A DNA stretch of 64,000 nucleotides from Murdochiella massiliensis (GCF_900059565.1 NZ_FIZW01000002.1:868001-932000), one strand, 5' to 3'. Numbered from the stretch's first letter, positions 34,767 to 44,566 are shown. The notes: a model not told the origin generated them from the letters alone. Made by a program: numbers and translations.

Positions 34767-35240
34767 GGTAGAGCGGTTTCGTCAATGCCATAGATTCCGC
34801 TCTACTTCAGTCGCATCTTTGTCGAGTGGTTTTGCTAAATTCATAGAATCAGCTCTATCGCAAGTCTAACACCTGTAGAGTGGTTTTGCTGATTTCATAA
34901 AATCAACTCTACAACAATATCCACACCTGTAGAGTGGTTTCGCCAAATTTACTGAAACCACTCCACCGCAAGTCCAGCATCGGTAGAGTGGTTTTGCCGA
35001 ATTTACTGAAACCACTCCACCGAAAGTCCGACACCTGTAGAGTGGTTTTGCCGAATTTACAGAACCAACTCTACCGAAAGTCCGACACCTGTGGAGTGGT
35101 TTTGCCGAATTTACTGAAACCACTCTACGGAAAGTCCAGCATCGGTAGAGTGGTTTTGCCAGATTTACAGAATCAACTCTACCGAAAGTCCAGCATCGGT
35201 AGAGTGGTTTTGCCGAATTTATTGAAACCACTCTATAACC
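34767..35240. repeat. Family B 54-bp hairpin array (copy B2)
   Basis: GTAGAGTGG or close variants begin at about 34769, 34821, 34875, 34929, 34983, 35037, 35091, 35145 and 35199. From 34821 the period is exactly 54 bp. Each unit is a 38-nt hairpin with 12-bp arms (GTAGAGTGGTTT/AAACCACTCTAC) plus a 16-nt spacer of GAAAGTCCAGCATCG type. Some units carry arm changes (AACCAACTCTAC). Because 54 is a multiple of three, both strands show long repetitive open frames; they have no initiation sites. Confidence 0.94.
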
Positions 35241-35308
35241 GCTATTAGGTTCTGTAAGAGACGTCGACCCATATGTCACCCCCTTCATCAAATACCTTCG
35301 AACAAACA

Positions 35309-35339
35309 AAAGCCGCCGAAGCATGACTTCGGCGGCTTT
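35309..35339 (-). terminator. Terminator of the opp operon
   Basis: AAAGCCGCCGAAG (35309-35321) pairs with CTTCGGCGGCTTT (35327-35339). On the minus strand it is followed by TTTTGTTTG, 34 bp after the oppF stop codon. Confidence 0.92.
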
Positions 35340-35372
35340 CACGATTACGATGAGCGATTTCGTACGAAACTA

Positions 35373-36374
35373 TTATTGCAAATTCTTGGTACGCTTTTCG
35401 TAGGAAATGAGATATTCGGCTTTTTCACGGTCATTCATAAAGACGAAATGGCCGGGAACGAGTTCGCGCAGCTTCGGCTTCTCGCCGGAAAAGTCACGTG
35501 AACTTTCATCATAGATGACAAGTTTCTTGTCCTTTTCAATCAGCGGATCCGGAATCGGCACCGACTGCAGAAGGGAGCGCGTATACGGATGCATCGGATG
35601 CGCGAAAAGCTCTTCTGTTTCGGCAATTTCCACGATGCGGCCGTTGTGAATGACGGCGATACGATCGGAGAAATATCGAACCACCGAAAGGTCATGAGCA
35701 ATGAAGAGATACGTAATGCCCTCGGTTTCGCGGAACTTGTTCATGAGGTTCAGCACTTGCGCACGAATAGACACATCCAACGCCGAAATCGGCTCGTCCG
35801 CGATGATGAAATCCGGACGCATGACGATGGAACGTGAAATGCCAATACGTTGACGCTGACCGCCGGAAAACTCATGCGGGTAACGCGATTTGTGTTCCGG
35901 CAACAGACCGACTGACGATAACGCTTGATCCACCTTGTTCGCCCGCTCGGAACTATCCTTATAGAGCTTATAGTTATCGAGACCCTCAGCAACAATGTGA
36001 TCTACGGTGGCGCGCTCATTAAGCGATGCAGCCGGATCCTGATAAATCATCTGAATGTCACGAACAAGATCATGTTGTTCCTTTCGCGACAGATTGCCGT
36101 TGATCTTCTTGCCCTTAAAATACACCTCGCCTGCGGACGTAGGATGCAAGCGGATGATCGCGCGTCCGATCGTCGTTTTTCCGGAACCGGATTCTCCGAC
36201 CAAAGAGAATTTTTCTCCTTTGAAAATCTGGAAGGAAACATCTTTTACTGCACGAAACTTTTTGCCGTTATTGCGGAACGTCACTTCCAATCCGCGGACA
36301 TCGAGGAGAATTTCACGATCATCATCCGGCTTATTCACTTGCGGCTGATTCGTGTTATCAATAGTTGTCGTCAC
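35373..36374 (-). CDS. oppF: Oligopeptide ABC transporter ATP-binding protein OppF
   Basis: A 333-residue ATPase. It has Walker [16 protein letters not shown], signature [14 protein letters not shown], Walker [10 protein letters not shown], and the C-terminal oligopeptide/dipeptide extension ([19 protein letters not shown]). It pairs with OppD to power peptide import through OppBC. Its start overlaps the end of oppD by 17 bp, so translation is probably coupled. It is the last gene before the operon terminator. Confidence 0.93.
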   Translation of the reverse strand: MTTTIDNTNQPQVNKPDDDREILLDVRGLEVTFRNNGKKFRAVKDVSFQIFKGEKFSLVGESGSGKTTIGRAIIRLHPTSAGEVYFKGKKINGNLSRKEQHDLVRDIQMIYQDPAASLNERATVDHIVAEGLDNYKLYKDSSERANKVDQALSSVGLLPEHKSRYPHEFSGGQRQRIGISRSIVMRPDFIIADEPISALDVSIRAQVLNLMNKFRETEGITYLFIAHDLSVVRYFSDRIAVIHNGRIVEIAETEELFAHPMHPYTRSLLQSVPIPDPLIEKDKKLVIYDESSRDFSGEKPKLRELVPGHFVFMNDREKAEYLISYEKRTKNLQ

Positions 36375-37428
36375 TGTAGTCTCCTCCCTTCGAGGTCATT
36401 TGCACCATGCGCTCGTGCAGATTTTGAATGACCGCCGGCTTCTCCACCTTCGGCGCATCCGGATGTTCGAGCCATGACTTGACGAAATGCGTGGGAGAAA
36501 CCTGAAACATCGGGGGCTCCAACTCAAAGTCCACCTTCATGGCGTACTGATTACGCGGTGCGAACGCATCGCCCTTGATTGTCTCAAAAAGAGACGGCGG
36601 TGTACCGGGAATCGCATAGAGATCTTTCTGTCCCGTACCGAGCTGCGGCAGTGACGAAAGCAGACCCCATGTATACGGATGACGCGGATCGAAGAAGACT
36701 TCTTCCGCCGTGCCGTGTTCAATGATCTGGCCGGCATACATGACCGCGACCTTATCAGCCACCTTCGCGACCACGCCGAGGTCATGCGTGATATAGATGG
36801 TCGTAAATTGATATTCCTGTGCAAGCTCTTTAATCAGCTCAATAATCTGCGCCTGAATGGTCACGTCCAACGCGGTCGTCGGTTCATCACAGATAAGAAT
36901 CTTCGGTCGGCACGCCAACGCAATAGCGATAACGATACGTTGCCGCATTCCGCCGGAATACATAAATGGATACTCATCGTAGCGTTTTTCCGGGTCGTGA
37001 ATACCGACACGACCCATCAATTCAATCGCCAGCGCTTTCGCTTCTTTCTTGCTTTTGCCCTGATGTTTGATGATGACCTCGCTAATCTGATAGCCGATAG
37101 TGCGCACTGGATCCAAAGAAGTCATCGGATCCTGAAAGATGGTCGCAATCTTTTTGCCGCGAATCTTTTCCCAGTCTTTATCCGACTTTAGTTCCATCAG
37201 ATTTTTGCCTTCAAACCAGATTTCACCGTTTGAAACGCGCCCGTTATTTTCCAGCATTCCGGTAAACGTCTTCGTAAAAACGGACTTTCCGGAGCCGGAT
37301 TCCCCAACGATAGCAAGAACCTTTCCCTCTTCAATATCGAGAGAAATATGCCGAATCGCGGTCAATTCACGGTCACGCACCTTAAATTTTACCTGCAATT
37401 CTTTAATGGACAGGATGTTATTGGTCAT
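36358..37428 (-). CDS. oppD: Oligopeptide ABC transporter ATP-binding protein OppD
   Basis: A 356-residue ATPase. It has Walker [15 protein letters not shown], signature [14 protein letters not shown], Walker [15 protein letters not shown], and the oligopeptide-type C-terminus ([15 protein letters not shown]). The start at 37428 follows AGGAGG and gives [13 protein letters not shown]; a longer reading from 37491 would run into the end of oppC. It is the partner of OppF in peptide uptake. Confidence 0.93.
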   Translation of the reverse strand: MTNNILSIKELQVKFKVRDRELTAIRHISLDIEEGKVLAIVGESGSGKSVFTKTFTGMLENNGRVSNGEIWFEGKNLMELKSDKDWEKIRGKKIATIFQDPMTSLDPVRTIGYQISEVIIKHQGKSKKEAKALAIELMGRVGIHDPEKRYDEYPFMYSGGMRQRIVIAIALACRPKILICDEPTTALDVTIQAQIIELIKELAQEYQFTTIYITHDLGVVAKVADKVAVMYAGQIIEHGTAEEVFFDPRHPYTWGLLSSLPQLGTGQKDLYAIPGTPPSLFETIKGDAFAPRNQYAMKVDFELEPPMFQVSPTHFVKSWLEHPDAPKVEKPAVIQNLHERMVQMTSKGGDYSDDNY

Positions 37429-37438
37429 GATGTTCCTC

Positions 37439-38428
37439 CTATACCATGTGATTGCGAGGATCGCTGGCGTCTGCCAGGGTCTGCCCGACAATATAGAGCG
37501 AAACCGAGATTAACGCGGTTACCGCGAGTGGAATAAGGAACAAATACGGCGCAGAAGTCATATAGAGCGCGTTCTTTTGCACAATACGTCCCAAAGATGG
37601 AATTGCGGATGTCAAACCGACGCCAAGGAAGCTCAAGAACACTTCCGTGGAGATAAACATCGGTACATAACGCGAAAGAAGCGTCATCAAAACCGATACT
37701 AGGTACGGCAGGATATTGTTGCGGATAATCTTTGGCGTGCTGGAGCCGAGCGTCTGCGACGCCAAGTTGTACTCGCGGTCACGAATAATCATGACCTGCA
37801 CGCGAATAAAGTATGCCACACTAATCCATGTGGTACACGTCATGGCGAAAATCAGAGACCAAATACCGTCTCCGAAGGTGTATGCCAATACCATGACCAC
37901 CAACGTAAACGGGATGTTGGAGATGACATTGTAGACCTCAATCATTACGGCATCAATCTTTTTAGAGAATCCCCAAAACATGCCAACAATGACTCCGATC
38001 ACCATAACAATTGCCGTCGCCACGAAGGCGATGAACAAACTGGTGCGCGCGCCTGCCCAAACCGCATCAAAAAGGTTCTGTCCGATGTCGTTCGTGCCGA
38101 ACGGATATTGCCACGAAGGTCGCTGGTACCATGCTTCGCGGTTATTGATATTCGGGGCGTCCATGTTGTGAAAACCGGAAAGCATCGGTTGAATAAACGC
38201 AAGCAGGAATACCGCCAACATAATGATGAGCATGACGATGGCGACTTTCGAGGAGAAAAACTTACGAAATACGCTTCGCCAATAGGAATATGCGGGGGCG
38301 ACAATGTGTTCAGAAGCCGTTTCGTCCACCACATGCGGTTCGAATGCATCTGGTGGAAGCTCCGGAATCGAATCCAAGGCTACAGCCGTTTCCTTCGTTT
38401 CTTGTACAGAGGTACTCTTCGTCTCCAT
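37439..38428 (-). CDS. oppC: Oligopeptide ABC transporter permease OppC
   Basis: A 329-residue inner-membrane permease. About 50 polar residues precede TM1 (VAIVMLIIMLAVFLLAFI). An OppC_N-type segment and a BPD_transp_1 domain follow, with the EAA-like loop (YNLASQTLGSSTPKIIRNNILPYL split by a turn) that contacts the ATPases. The ATG overlaps the oppB stop codon as TAATG, indicating coupled translation. Confidence 0.92.
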   Translation of the reverse strand: METKSTSVQETKETAVALDSIPELPPDAFEPHVVDETASEHIVAPAYSYWRSVFRKFFSSKVAIVMLIIMLAVFLLAFIQPMLSGFHNMDAPNINNREAWYQRPSWQYPFGTNDIGQNLFDAVWAGARTSLFIAFVATAIVMVIGVIVGMFWGFSKKIDAVMIEVYNVISNIPFTLVVMVLAYTFGDGIWSLIFAMTCTTWISVAYFIRVQVMIIRDREYNLASQTLGSSTPKIIRNNILPYLVSVLMTLLSRYVPMFISTEVFLSFLGVGLTSAIPSLGRIVQKNALYMTSAPYLFLIPLAVTALISVSLYIVGQTLADASDPRNHMV

Positions 38429-39915
38429 TAACGGCCTCCTTTCTTCGCCTGCAGCGAAATACGCGGATCCACAATCGTCATGAGAATATCGCCGATAAAG
38501 ACCGCCGCAACCGCTAACGACGTGAAAATAAACGTCAAGGTGATAATCATATTGTTGTTCCCAGCGGTAATCGCATCCGGCAGCATCTTGCCCATGCCCG
38601 GAATACCGAAAACGGTTTCGGTTAATACCGCACCGGAAATCGCCAAGATGACCGAGTACGGAATCTCGCTGACAATAGGAATCATTGCGTTTTTGAAAAT
38701 GTGACGGCGTGAAATTTCTATGCCGGAAAGCCCCTTCGCCTTTGCAAACTTCACGTAATCGGCAGTTGATTGGTCAACCATGTAACGGCGAATCCACATC
38801 ATTAAGGAAGGCGTGCTCAGCAAACCGAGAATGAGTATCGGCATGATGTACGAACGCGGATCATGCGGACCCAGATGCGTGAACATATCCGGCAAACCGA
38901 GATTAATCCCGATGTACTTCATGAAGAAAATAAACGCCAAAGAAGGTACCGAAATCAGCAAGTTAATGTAACCGATTCCGATTTTATCTAACAATCCGCC
39001 CGGCTTTTTGGACATAGCCACCGCGAACGGAATGGAAAAGCCATAGGTAATGAGGAGCGAAATGATGCCGAAGAAATAAGAAACCTGCACCATGGACATC
39101 GATTCTTTGAACGTCTTGGCATCCGCATAGTGATCCGTAAACCGTTTCGTGTCCATCGCGGTCAGTTTGTACTTGTACTTCAGCGTGTGCTGATTAATGG
39201 GAGACTTCATCTTTACGCCCGTGGGGAAGGTCTGCTCAATCTTCTTATCGCCGCCTTGCCCATTGGTGATAACATCCAACGTCATCACACCGGGATGTAC
39301 CGGAAAAGATTCTCCAAAATTCAGCGTTAAAAAGTTCTGGTGAATGAACGGAAAATGACCGTCCAAGTAAATCATATATTTATGCAAGGTGCCGGAGCCG
39401 ACAAGTGCCGGAAGCCCATTATGGTCTTTCTCGATGCGATACCCGCGCTCCATATCTGGATTTTCCGGGTCCTGAATATAGTTCTTATGGTCGCGAACAA
39501 TTAAGCGGCCAAAGAAATTTCCAATCAGCTCAAGAGGATTGTAATAGCGATAGGCAATTCTCTCCCCTCTCAGCGCATCAAACTTGTCCAGAGTCTCTAC
39601 GGTAAATCCACGCTTCTCTAAATCCTCGATGACTTTTTTCTGTGCGGGACTATCCTCTTTGTCATTGCCTATTTCTTCCGGTTTCAAATCGCTGAAAATC
39701 TTGTTATTGGGAATAAATTCCAAATAACCAAGAGATTCCAATTTTCCGTAGTAGTAAATTGTCTTCGCGTTTCCCGACATTTTTTGCCAGCCGCTGTCTT
39801 TCGCAAAAGACTTCGTCTTCGGAATTAACTCAAAAACAATGAGAACGACTAAACTGACAACGACAAGAACGGAGACTACGGATTTAATGAGACGTGTAAT
39901 GATATACCTTGCCAT
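38428..39915 (-). CDS. oppB: Oligopeptide ABC transporter permease OppB, long form
   Basis: A 495-residue permease, against about 310 in E. coli OppB. The extra length is one insertion of roughly 200 residues between TM1 (SVVSVLVVVSLVVLIVFELI) and TM2, predicted to lie outside the membrane and rich in charged residues. The C-terminal 220 residues are a normal permease domain with the EAA loop (VKFAKAKGLSGIEISRR). The insertion may contact the unusually large OppA or the substrate; that is inference. A hairpin separates the gene from oppA. Confidence 0.9.
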   Translation of the reverse strand: MARYIITRLIKSVVSVLVVVSLVVLIVFELIPKTKSFAKDSGWQKMSGNAKTIYYYGKLESLGYLEFIPNNKIFSDLKPEEIGNDKEDSPAQKKVIEDLEKRGFTVETLDKFDALRGERIAYRYYNPLELIGNFFGRLIVRDHKNYIQDPENPDMERGYRIEKDHNGLPALVGSGTLHKYMIYLDGHFPFIHQNFLTLNFGESFPVHPGVMTLDVITNGQGGDKKIEQTFPTGVKMKSPINQHTLKYKYKLTAMDTKRFTDHYADAKTFKESMSMVQVSYFFGIISLLITYGFSIPFAVAMSKKPGGLLDKIGIGYINLLISVPSLAFIFFMKYIGINLGLPDMFTHLGPHDPRSYIMPILILGLLSTPSLMMWIRRYMVDQSTADYVKFAKAKGLSGIEISRRHIFKNAMIPIVSEIPYSVILAISGAVLTETVFGIPGMGKMLPDAITAGNNNMIITLTFIFTSLAVAAVFIGDILMTIVDPRISLQAKKGGR

Positions 39916-39937
39916 ATTATCTCCTTACTATGAAAAG

Positions 39938-39963
39938 AAGGGGATGAGATTTCTCATCCCCTT
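39938..39963 (-). terminator. Attenuating hairpin between oppA and oppB
   Basis: AAGGGGATGAGA (39938-39949) pairs with TCTCATCCCCTT (39952-39963). On the minus strand it is followed by a pyrimidine-rich TTCTTTTC. Such partial terminators or RNA-stabilising hairpins commonly keep binding protein above permease levels. Confidence 0.75.
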
Positions 39964-39982
39964 CCCTCTCCATTCTTCTCTC

Positions 39983-42028
39983 TTATTTATTGTTCTTCTC
40001 ATACTCCGCAAATGCGGCATCGAACTGTTCTGTCGTAACCAAGTCCGCCTGCGTACGCAGACCCTTGTATTTGTATTCGCACGGACCGTAATCGCCCATC
40101 ACGCGCGAGAACGGAACTTCTTTGGTGATACGCAACGAACGCGTCTGCATCTGCGTCGGGATGAACAAGCAGCGCTCAATCAGCTTGGAATCTGCTTTAG
40201 CAAATGCTTTGTAACGATCATCCAAGTTAGCAGAGATGGCATCCGCATCGCGGTACAGCTTCTCGTATTCCATGAAGCCGACCTTCTCTTTGATGTCTTC
40301 GTTCATAATCTTTCCATCGTCGCCAACCGAACCCAAACCGCAGGCTTCCATGTAGTAGCCGGTCGTCGGGCTATAGATGTCAACGAACGCCTTCGGATCA
40401 TGATAATCCGGACTCCATCCGGTGTAGGTGGAGATATCGTAGTCCATCTTCTCCGGATCGCGGTTCTCATAGACGACGGCATTGATGGTGTCTTCATCGC
40501 GCAGCACCAATTCAATGATGATGTTGCCTTCGGTATTCTTTTCGACGGAGTCTTTCATCGACTGCGCTCTCTTCGTCTGAAGATCCGAGGTGCTGTTAAC
40601 CATGTTATCGAGATGAATTGGGAACTGTACGCCTTCTGCTTTCGCCGCTTCGATGTACTTCATGGCTTCTTCTTTGCCATAGAACGGCGCTTGTCCGTCG
40701 TGCAGGTCACGATCTTCTCCGGTCGCCTCTTTGTAGGCTTCCGTAACCAAGTCATGATAATTCTTTCCGTCCGAAGTGGTACCGGCGCCCGCAATATTAT
40801 CGATATTACGCATACTCTGAATTGCCAATTCTTCCGGCATACCAACGCCCAAATAGGATTTTACGTCGTAGGCCGCACGCAATGCTTTACGGAAGTTGTC
40901 GTTCAGAATAGCTTCATGCGTGGCTTTCGCCTGTGCCTGATCGGTTGCGTAGTTGGTGTGTTCGAAGGACTTACGGTTGTAGTTAAATACGACACCGAAT
41001 ACCGTCGCGTTCGGCAGACTGTAGCTCGTTTTGCCTTCATACTTCTTTGTATAGTCCGCAAAGTTCTCCCATGACGGATTCAACGCAGCAGCGTAGTAAA
41101 CGCCTTTTTCAAAACCGTTAATCGTCGAATAGGGATCCTGTCCGCCATCATAGATACGGGTTACTTTGTCAACATATACATGATCGGCATCCCAGTAATC
41201 TTCATTCTTTACCAAAACCGCTTTGGACTTCTCAACGTTCTCGCTCAGGATGAACGGTCCGTTATACAAAATCGAATCCAATTCCTTAGAACCGAATTTG
41301 CAGTCTTTTTTGTTCGGTGCGCCAAGTTTACAGCCGTTTCCTTTGGATTCAAGGTATTCCTTGTTAATCGGATAGAGAACGGTATAGGTGGTCATGGAGT
41401 CAAAGTACGGCACAGACTTCGGTTTGCCGTCTTCGCCTTTTTGCATGGTAAATTCCAGCGTGGAATCATCCACTGCTTTGATGCCGACCTTTTCCCAGGC
41501 AGCGTCGCTGAAATCGCTCTTCAAATACTCTTCATAGCCGTCAATAACGCCTTGCAACAGCTCTTTTGCTGCTGAAACGAATTCTGCGCCGTGACGAACG
41601 CCAGTGACAAAGTCTTCTGCTTTTAATTCGCCAAATTCTTCACCCTGGCTGGTGACCCATTTGACGCCCGGACGAATCTTAAAAGTCCAAACACTTTTAT
41701 CTTCGTTGGATTCCCAGGATTCCGCCAAAGCAGCCTGTAATTTTCCGTAATGGTCGGTTTCCAAAAGACCGTCTACTAAGTTGACATTGATTTCATGGTC
41801 GCTGGCAAGTGCGGTGACGACGTAGTCCATCGTCTGCACTTCACGGTTGGTCGCAACGGTAATTTCCTTGTCCGCCGATTCCAACATTTCGCCTGTCTGT
41901 CCTGCGCCCGAGGTGTCACTTGCCGAAGCATCACCGCCGGCTTGTGAATCATTGTTGGCCGGAGCTCCGCATGAGGTTAAACCCAATAACAGGGCCAAAC
42001 CCAGGGCAGCAAATTTCTTGCTGTTCAT
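39983..42028 (-). CDS. oppA: Oligopeptide ABC transporter substrate-binding lipoprotein OppA
   Basis: A 681-residue extracytoplasmic solute-binding protein (SBP_bac_5). A lipoprotein signal (LALLLGLTSC, lipid-modified Cys at about 20) and a Gly/Ser/Asp-rich linker precede the binding domain, with blocks such as ALAESWESNEDKSVWTFKIRPGVKW. It delivers peptides to OppBC. AGGAGG precedes the ATG. It is the first gene of the opp operon and lies directly behind a T-box leader, so uptake is probably induced when a specific tRNA is uncharged. Confidence 0.93.
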   Translation of the reverse strand: MNSKKFAALGLALLLGLTSCGAPANNDSQAGGDASASDTSGAGQTGEMLESADKEITVATNREVQTMDYVVTALASDHEINVNLVDGLLETDHYGKLQAALAESWESNEDKSVWTFKIRPGVKWVTSQGEEFGELKAEDFVTGVRHGAEFVSAAKELLQGVIDGYEEYLKSDFSDAAWEKVGIKAVDDSTLEFTMQKGEDGKPKSVPYFDSMTTYTVLYPINKEYLESKGNGCKLGAPNKKDCKFGSKELDSILYNGPFILSENVEKSKAVLVKNEDYWDADHVYVDKVTRIYDGGQDPYSTINGFEKGVYYAAALNPSWENFADYTKKYEGKTSYSLPNATVFGVVFNYNRKSFEHTNYATDQAQAKATHEAILNDNFRKALRAAYDVKSYLGVGMPEELAIQSMRNIDNIAGAGTTSDGKNYHDLVTEAYKEATGEDRDLHDGQAPFYGKEEAMKYIEAAKAEGVQFPIHLDNMVNSTSDLQTKRAQSMKDSVEKNTEGNIIIELVLRDEDTINAVVYENRDPEKMDYDISTYTGWSPDYHDPKAFVDIYSPTTGYYMEACGLGSVGDDGKIMNEDIKEKVGFMEYEKLYRDADAISANLDDRYKAFAKADSKLIERCLFIPTQMQTRSLRITKEVPFSRVMGDYGPCEYKYKGLRTQADLVTTEQFDAAFAEYEKNNK

Positions 42029-42186
42029 CTTTCTCCTCCTACTCTCCTTGGTTACCGGTTCTTCTTTCCTACAACAGTACGACTTAACTGCGGTACCACC
42101 GTCTTAGAGAATCCCGAAGACGACCGACATTTGCCGACTCCTCGTTTTCAAAGAAAAAACAACCTCTCTGAAAACGTTCCGCAATT
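42029..42186 (-). promoter_or_regulatory. T-box leader of the opp operon
   Basis: The minus strand carries GACGGTGGTACCGCAG (around 42090-42106), matching the T-box consensus TGGNACCGCG, followed by AGTCGTACT as in antiterminator stems. Upstream is CGTTTTCA/TGAAAACG, an 8-bp hairpin, and AGAGA...TCTCT that could close a shortened Stem I. The leader is only about 160 nt. I see no T-tract terminator before the gene, so control may be translational. I could not identify the specifier codon. Confidence 0.75.
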
Positions 42187-42192
42187 GCTGTA

Positions 42193-42221
42193 ATTATAAC
42201 CTATTCTTTATTTCTTCTCAA
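42193..42221 (-). promoter_or_regulatory. Promoter of the opp operon
   Basis: On the minus strand TTGAGA (42221-42216), a 17-bp spacer and a perfect TATAAT (42198-42193). Transcription would start near 42186, just before the T-box leader. Confidence 0.85.
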
Positions 42222-42253
42222 GTGCAATATCAATCACCGCAATGAAAGAAAAT

Positions 42254-42835
42254 TCATTTTAGCGAAACACCTACTGCTTTCATACTTTCTTCGACATCCG
42301 CACGCGGGTAGGGATCGTCCATTTTAACCGGGCGCACCTCTCCGTCCTTTATATAGATCAGCGCCGGAATGTACTCGATGCCATGTTTGTCGGCAAAGTC
42401 AAGGAAAGTCGGATCCCTCGTTGTATCGAGCGCCGAGAGAGACAGCGCGTTGTCACTGACAATCTGCTGCATCGTCGGCGTAAACTTTACACAGTAAGGG
42501 CAGGTGACACGTCCGGCGTAAAAAAGCAGTTCTTTCTTGCTCTCGATGGCGTCATTGACATCCTGCATGGTGATGGCAGGATATGTTGCAATAATCTTTT
42601 CATACGTTTTCTGTTCTTCCGTCAATTCCTCGGAGGATTCGTCTGTGCTGTCGGAAATGCTCTCTTCCTGCGAAGCGCTTTCACTTGATGCCATCGAATC
42701 GGATGCAGAGGATTCCTGCACCGTCGAGACGCTTTCGCTTGCGCTGCTTTCCGGATTCGGCGACTTTCCACACGCACTCAACGCAAAGAGCAGTGCGAGA
42801 CACAGAATGCCTATCTTTGTTTGCCTCTTCATCAT
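42254..42835 (-). CDS. Thioredoxin-fold lipoprotein (PedC/BrcD-like)
   Basis: A 193-residue protein. The lipoprotein signal (ALLFALSAC) is followed by about 45 residues of Ser/Glu/Asp-rich linker. A thioredoxin-like domain then carries the redox motif CPYC in AGRVTCPYCVKF and the cis-Pro region EYIPALIYIKDG. It resembles bacteriocin-transport accessory proteins of the PedC/BrcD type. It probably acts on thiols outside the membrane. Its ATG overlaps the sufU stop by four bases, so it is translated with the SUF operon, an unexpected partner for an extracytoplasmic redox protein. Confidence 0.8.
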   Translation of the reverse strand: MMKRQTKIGILCLALLFALSACGKSPNPESSASESVSTVQESSASDSMASSESASQEESISDSTDESSEELTEEQKTYEKIIATYPAITMQDVNDAIESKKELLFYAGRVTCPYCVKFTPTMQQIVSDNALSLSALDTTRDPTFLDFADKHGIEYIPALIYIKDGEVRPVKMDDPYPRADVEESMKAVGVSLK

Positions 42836-43275
42836 TCTCCTTCTTTCTCCTTTTCCAACATATCACGTAATGTGCGCCATGCCAAAACAGCGCATTTCAC
42901 GCGCTGGGGCATGTGTGAAATATCTTTTAAGGCGACAGCATCACCCAGTTGTTCTTCCAGAATCTCGTCATCCTGTTCTTCGCCCTGAATCATCGCTAAA
43001 AACGTTTCAATGGCATCTTTTGCTTCCTCCACGGTTTTTCCTTCGACCAATTCGCAAAGCAAGGACGTTGATGCCTGACTGATGGCGCAGCCATGCCCCG
43101 TAAAAGAAAGCTCTTCAATGCGATTCTCTTCCCGTTTGATGTGCAGCGTAATATCATCTCCGCAGCTCGGATTATGACCGCGTTCACTCGCTGTCGCATC
43201 CGCTAAATCATGGCGATGCGCCGACGCACGGGCATGTTCCATGACGATTTGCGTGTAGATCTGTTTCATATCCAT
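42832..43275 (-). CDS. sufU: Fe-S assembly / sulfur-transfer protein SufU
   Basis: A 147-residue IscU-like protein of the Gram-positive SufU type. Three conserved cysteines are visible (NPSCGDD, GHGCAISQAS, RVKCAVLAW), with the SufU-specific insertion of about 20 residues (around 90-115) before the last one. In Bacillus, SufU accepts persulfide from SufS using bound zinc. It lies two bases downstream of sufS, in the usual order. Confidence 0.93.
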   Translation of the reverse strand: MDMKQIYTQIVMEHARASAHRHDLADATASERGHNPSCGDDITLHIKREENRIEELSFTGHGCAISQASTSLLCELVEGKTVEEAKDAIETFLAMIQGEEQDDEILEEQLGDAVALKDISHMPQRVKCAVLAWRTLRDMLEKEKEGE

Positions 43276-43276
43276 C

Positions 43277-44566
43277 TTAAATTTCCTCGCTGTACGGCGT
43301 TTGCGTTTCGGTCGCCGGAACGCCCATCACGCGGCGCACTTCTTTGACTGCCTCGATAAACGCATCCACCTCGTCAACCGTATTATAAAAGGCGACGCTG
43401 GCGCGGCAACTGGCGCTAATGCGCAAGCCGCGATGCAGCGGCTGCGTGCAGTGATGACCGGAACGAATGGCAACGTCTGAGGCATCCATAATCGTGGACA
43501 CATCATGCGGATGTACGCCATTCAGATTAAAGGCGACCATCGTGCCGCAATCATGCTGTCGAGGACGATAGATGCTTACGCCGCCGAGATGTTCCAGTTT
43601 CTCGGCAAGATACGCCGCTAATGCCTTTTCATAGGCTTCGATATTCTCCAAGCCAATCGTTTCGAGATAGGTTATTGCCGCATCCAGTCCCACTGCGCCC
43701 CCGACATTCATGGTTCCTGCTTCAAATTTATAAGGCAATTCGGCAAAAGTAGAGGACGTATCCTCAACGTACTCGATCATTTCCCCACCGTACAAAAACG
43801 GCGACATGGTCTTCAGGAGCGATTCTTTTCCATACAGAACGCCAATCCCAAAGGGAGAGCCCATCTTATGTCCCGAAAAGGCAAAAAAGTCGCAGTCCCA
43901 ATCCGTCACATCCACGGAGCTATGCGGTGCATACTGTGCGCCATCCACGACGACCGTTGCGCCGACGGCGTGTGCCTTGGCAATCATCGCCTTCACCGGC
44001 GGAAGGGTGGCAATAACGTTGGAAGCGGCGCTAAATGCCAATACTTTGGTCTTCTCGCTTAGCTTCGCTTCAAAGTCCGCTTCATCCAGCTGAAAATCTT
44101 CGCCCAGCTCGATATAACGCAGGATAGCGCCGGATTGTTGACAGGCAAACTGCCAGTTCACGCAGTTGGAATGGTGTTCCATGCGGGTGATCAACACTTC
44201 ATCGCCCGGCTTTAAGATGCGAAGTGCATAATCATACGCAATAAGGTTGAGCGATTCGGTCGCATTGCGCGTAAAAATAATCTCTTTGGAACGCTTAGCG
44301 CCGATAAAGCGTGCAACATGTTCGCGCGCCTTCTCATACGCTTGCGTAGCGTAAAGCGACAGTCGATGATTACCGCGCAGCGGATTCGCGTTTTCGTGTG
44401 CATAAAACTGTTGCATGCGCTCCAGCACCGGCCGCGGACGCTGGGTTGTCGCCGCATTATCCAAATAGATGACAGGATGTTCTTCGTCCAAATAGGGAAA
44501 ATCACGACGCACGGCGTCGAGCGAAAAGCCCGGATCGCGCAATCGTTGTCGTTGCTGTTCGTTCAT
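43277..44566 (-). CDS. sufS: Cysteine desulfurase SufS
   Basis: A 429-residue fold-type I PLP enzyme that takes sulfur from cysteine for Fe-S cluster building. Seen are YLDNAATTQRPRPV, TRNATESLNLIAYDYA, the PLP-lysine segment DFFAFSGHKMGSPFGIG and the catalytic-cysteine segment SGHHCTQPLHRGL typical of the SufS group. The sufD stop lies two bases upstream and sufU starts two bases downstream, so the operon is tightly packed. Confidence 0.95.
   Translation of the reverse strand: MNEQQRQRLRDPGFSLDAVRRDFPYLDEEHPVIYLDNAATTQRPRPVLERMQQFYAHENANPLRGNHRLSLYATQAYEKAREHVARFIGAKRSKEIIFTRNATESLNLIAYDYALRILKPGDEVLITRMEHHSNCVNWQFACQQSGAILRYIELGEDFQLDEADFEAKLSEKTKVLAFSAASNVIATLPPVKAMIAKAHAVGATVVVDGAQYAPHSSVDVTDWDCDFFAFSGHKMGSPFGIGVLYGKESLLKTMSPFLYGGEMIEYVEDTSSTFAELPYKFEAGTMNVGGAVGLDAAITYLETIGLENIEAYEKALAAYLAEKLEHLGGVSIYRPRQHDCGTMVAFNLNGVHPHDVSTIMDASDVAIRSGHHCTQPLHRGLRISASCRASVAFYNTVDEVDAFIEAVKEVRRVMGVPATETQTPYSEEI

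Noticed and set aside
34866..35342. Protein made of 18-residue repeats (NSAKPLYRC type) across array B2
   Set aside because: A 54-bp period keeps any frame open on both strands. There is no initiation site, and the family A arrays of the same architecture shift frame because steps of 53 and 54 bp alternate. Structure, not coding, is conserved.
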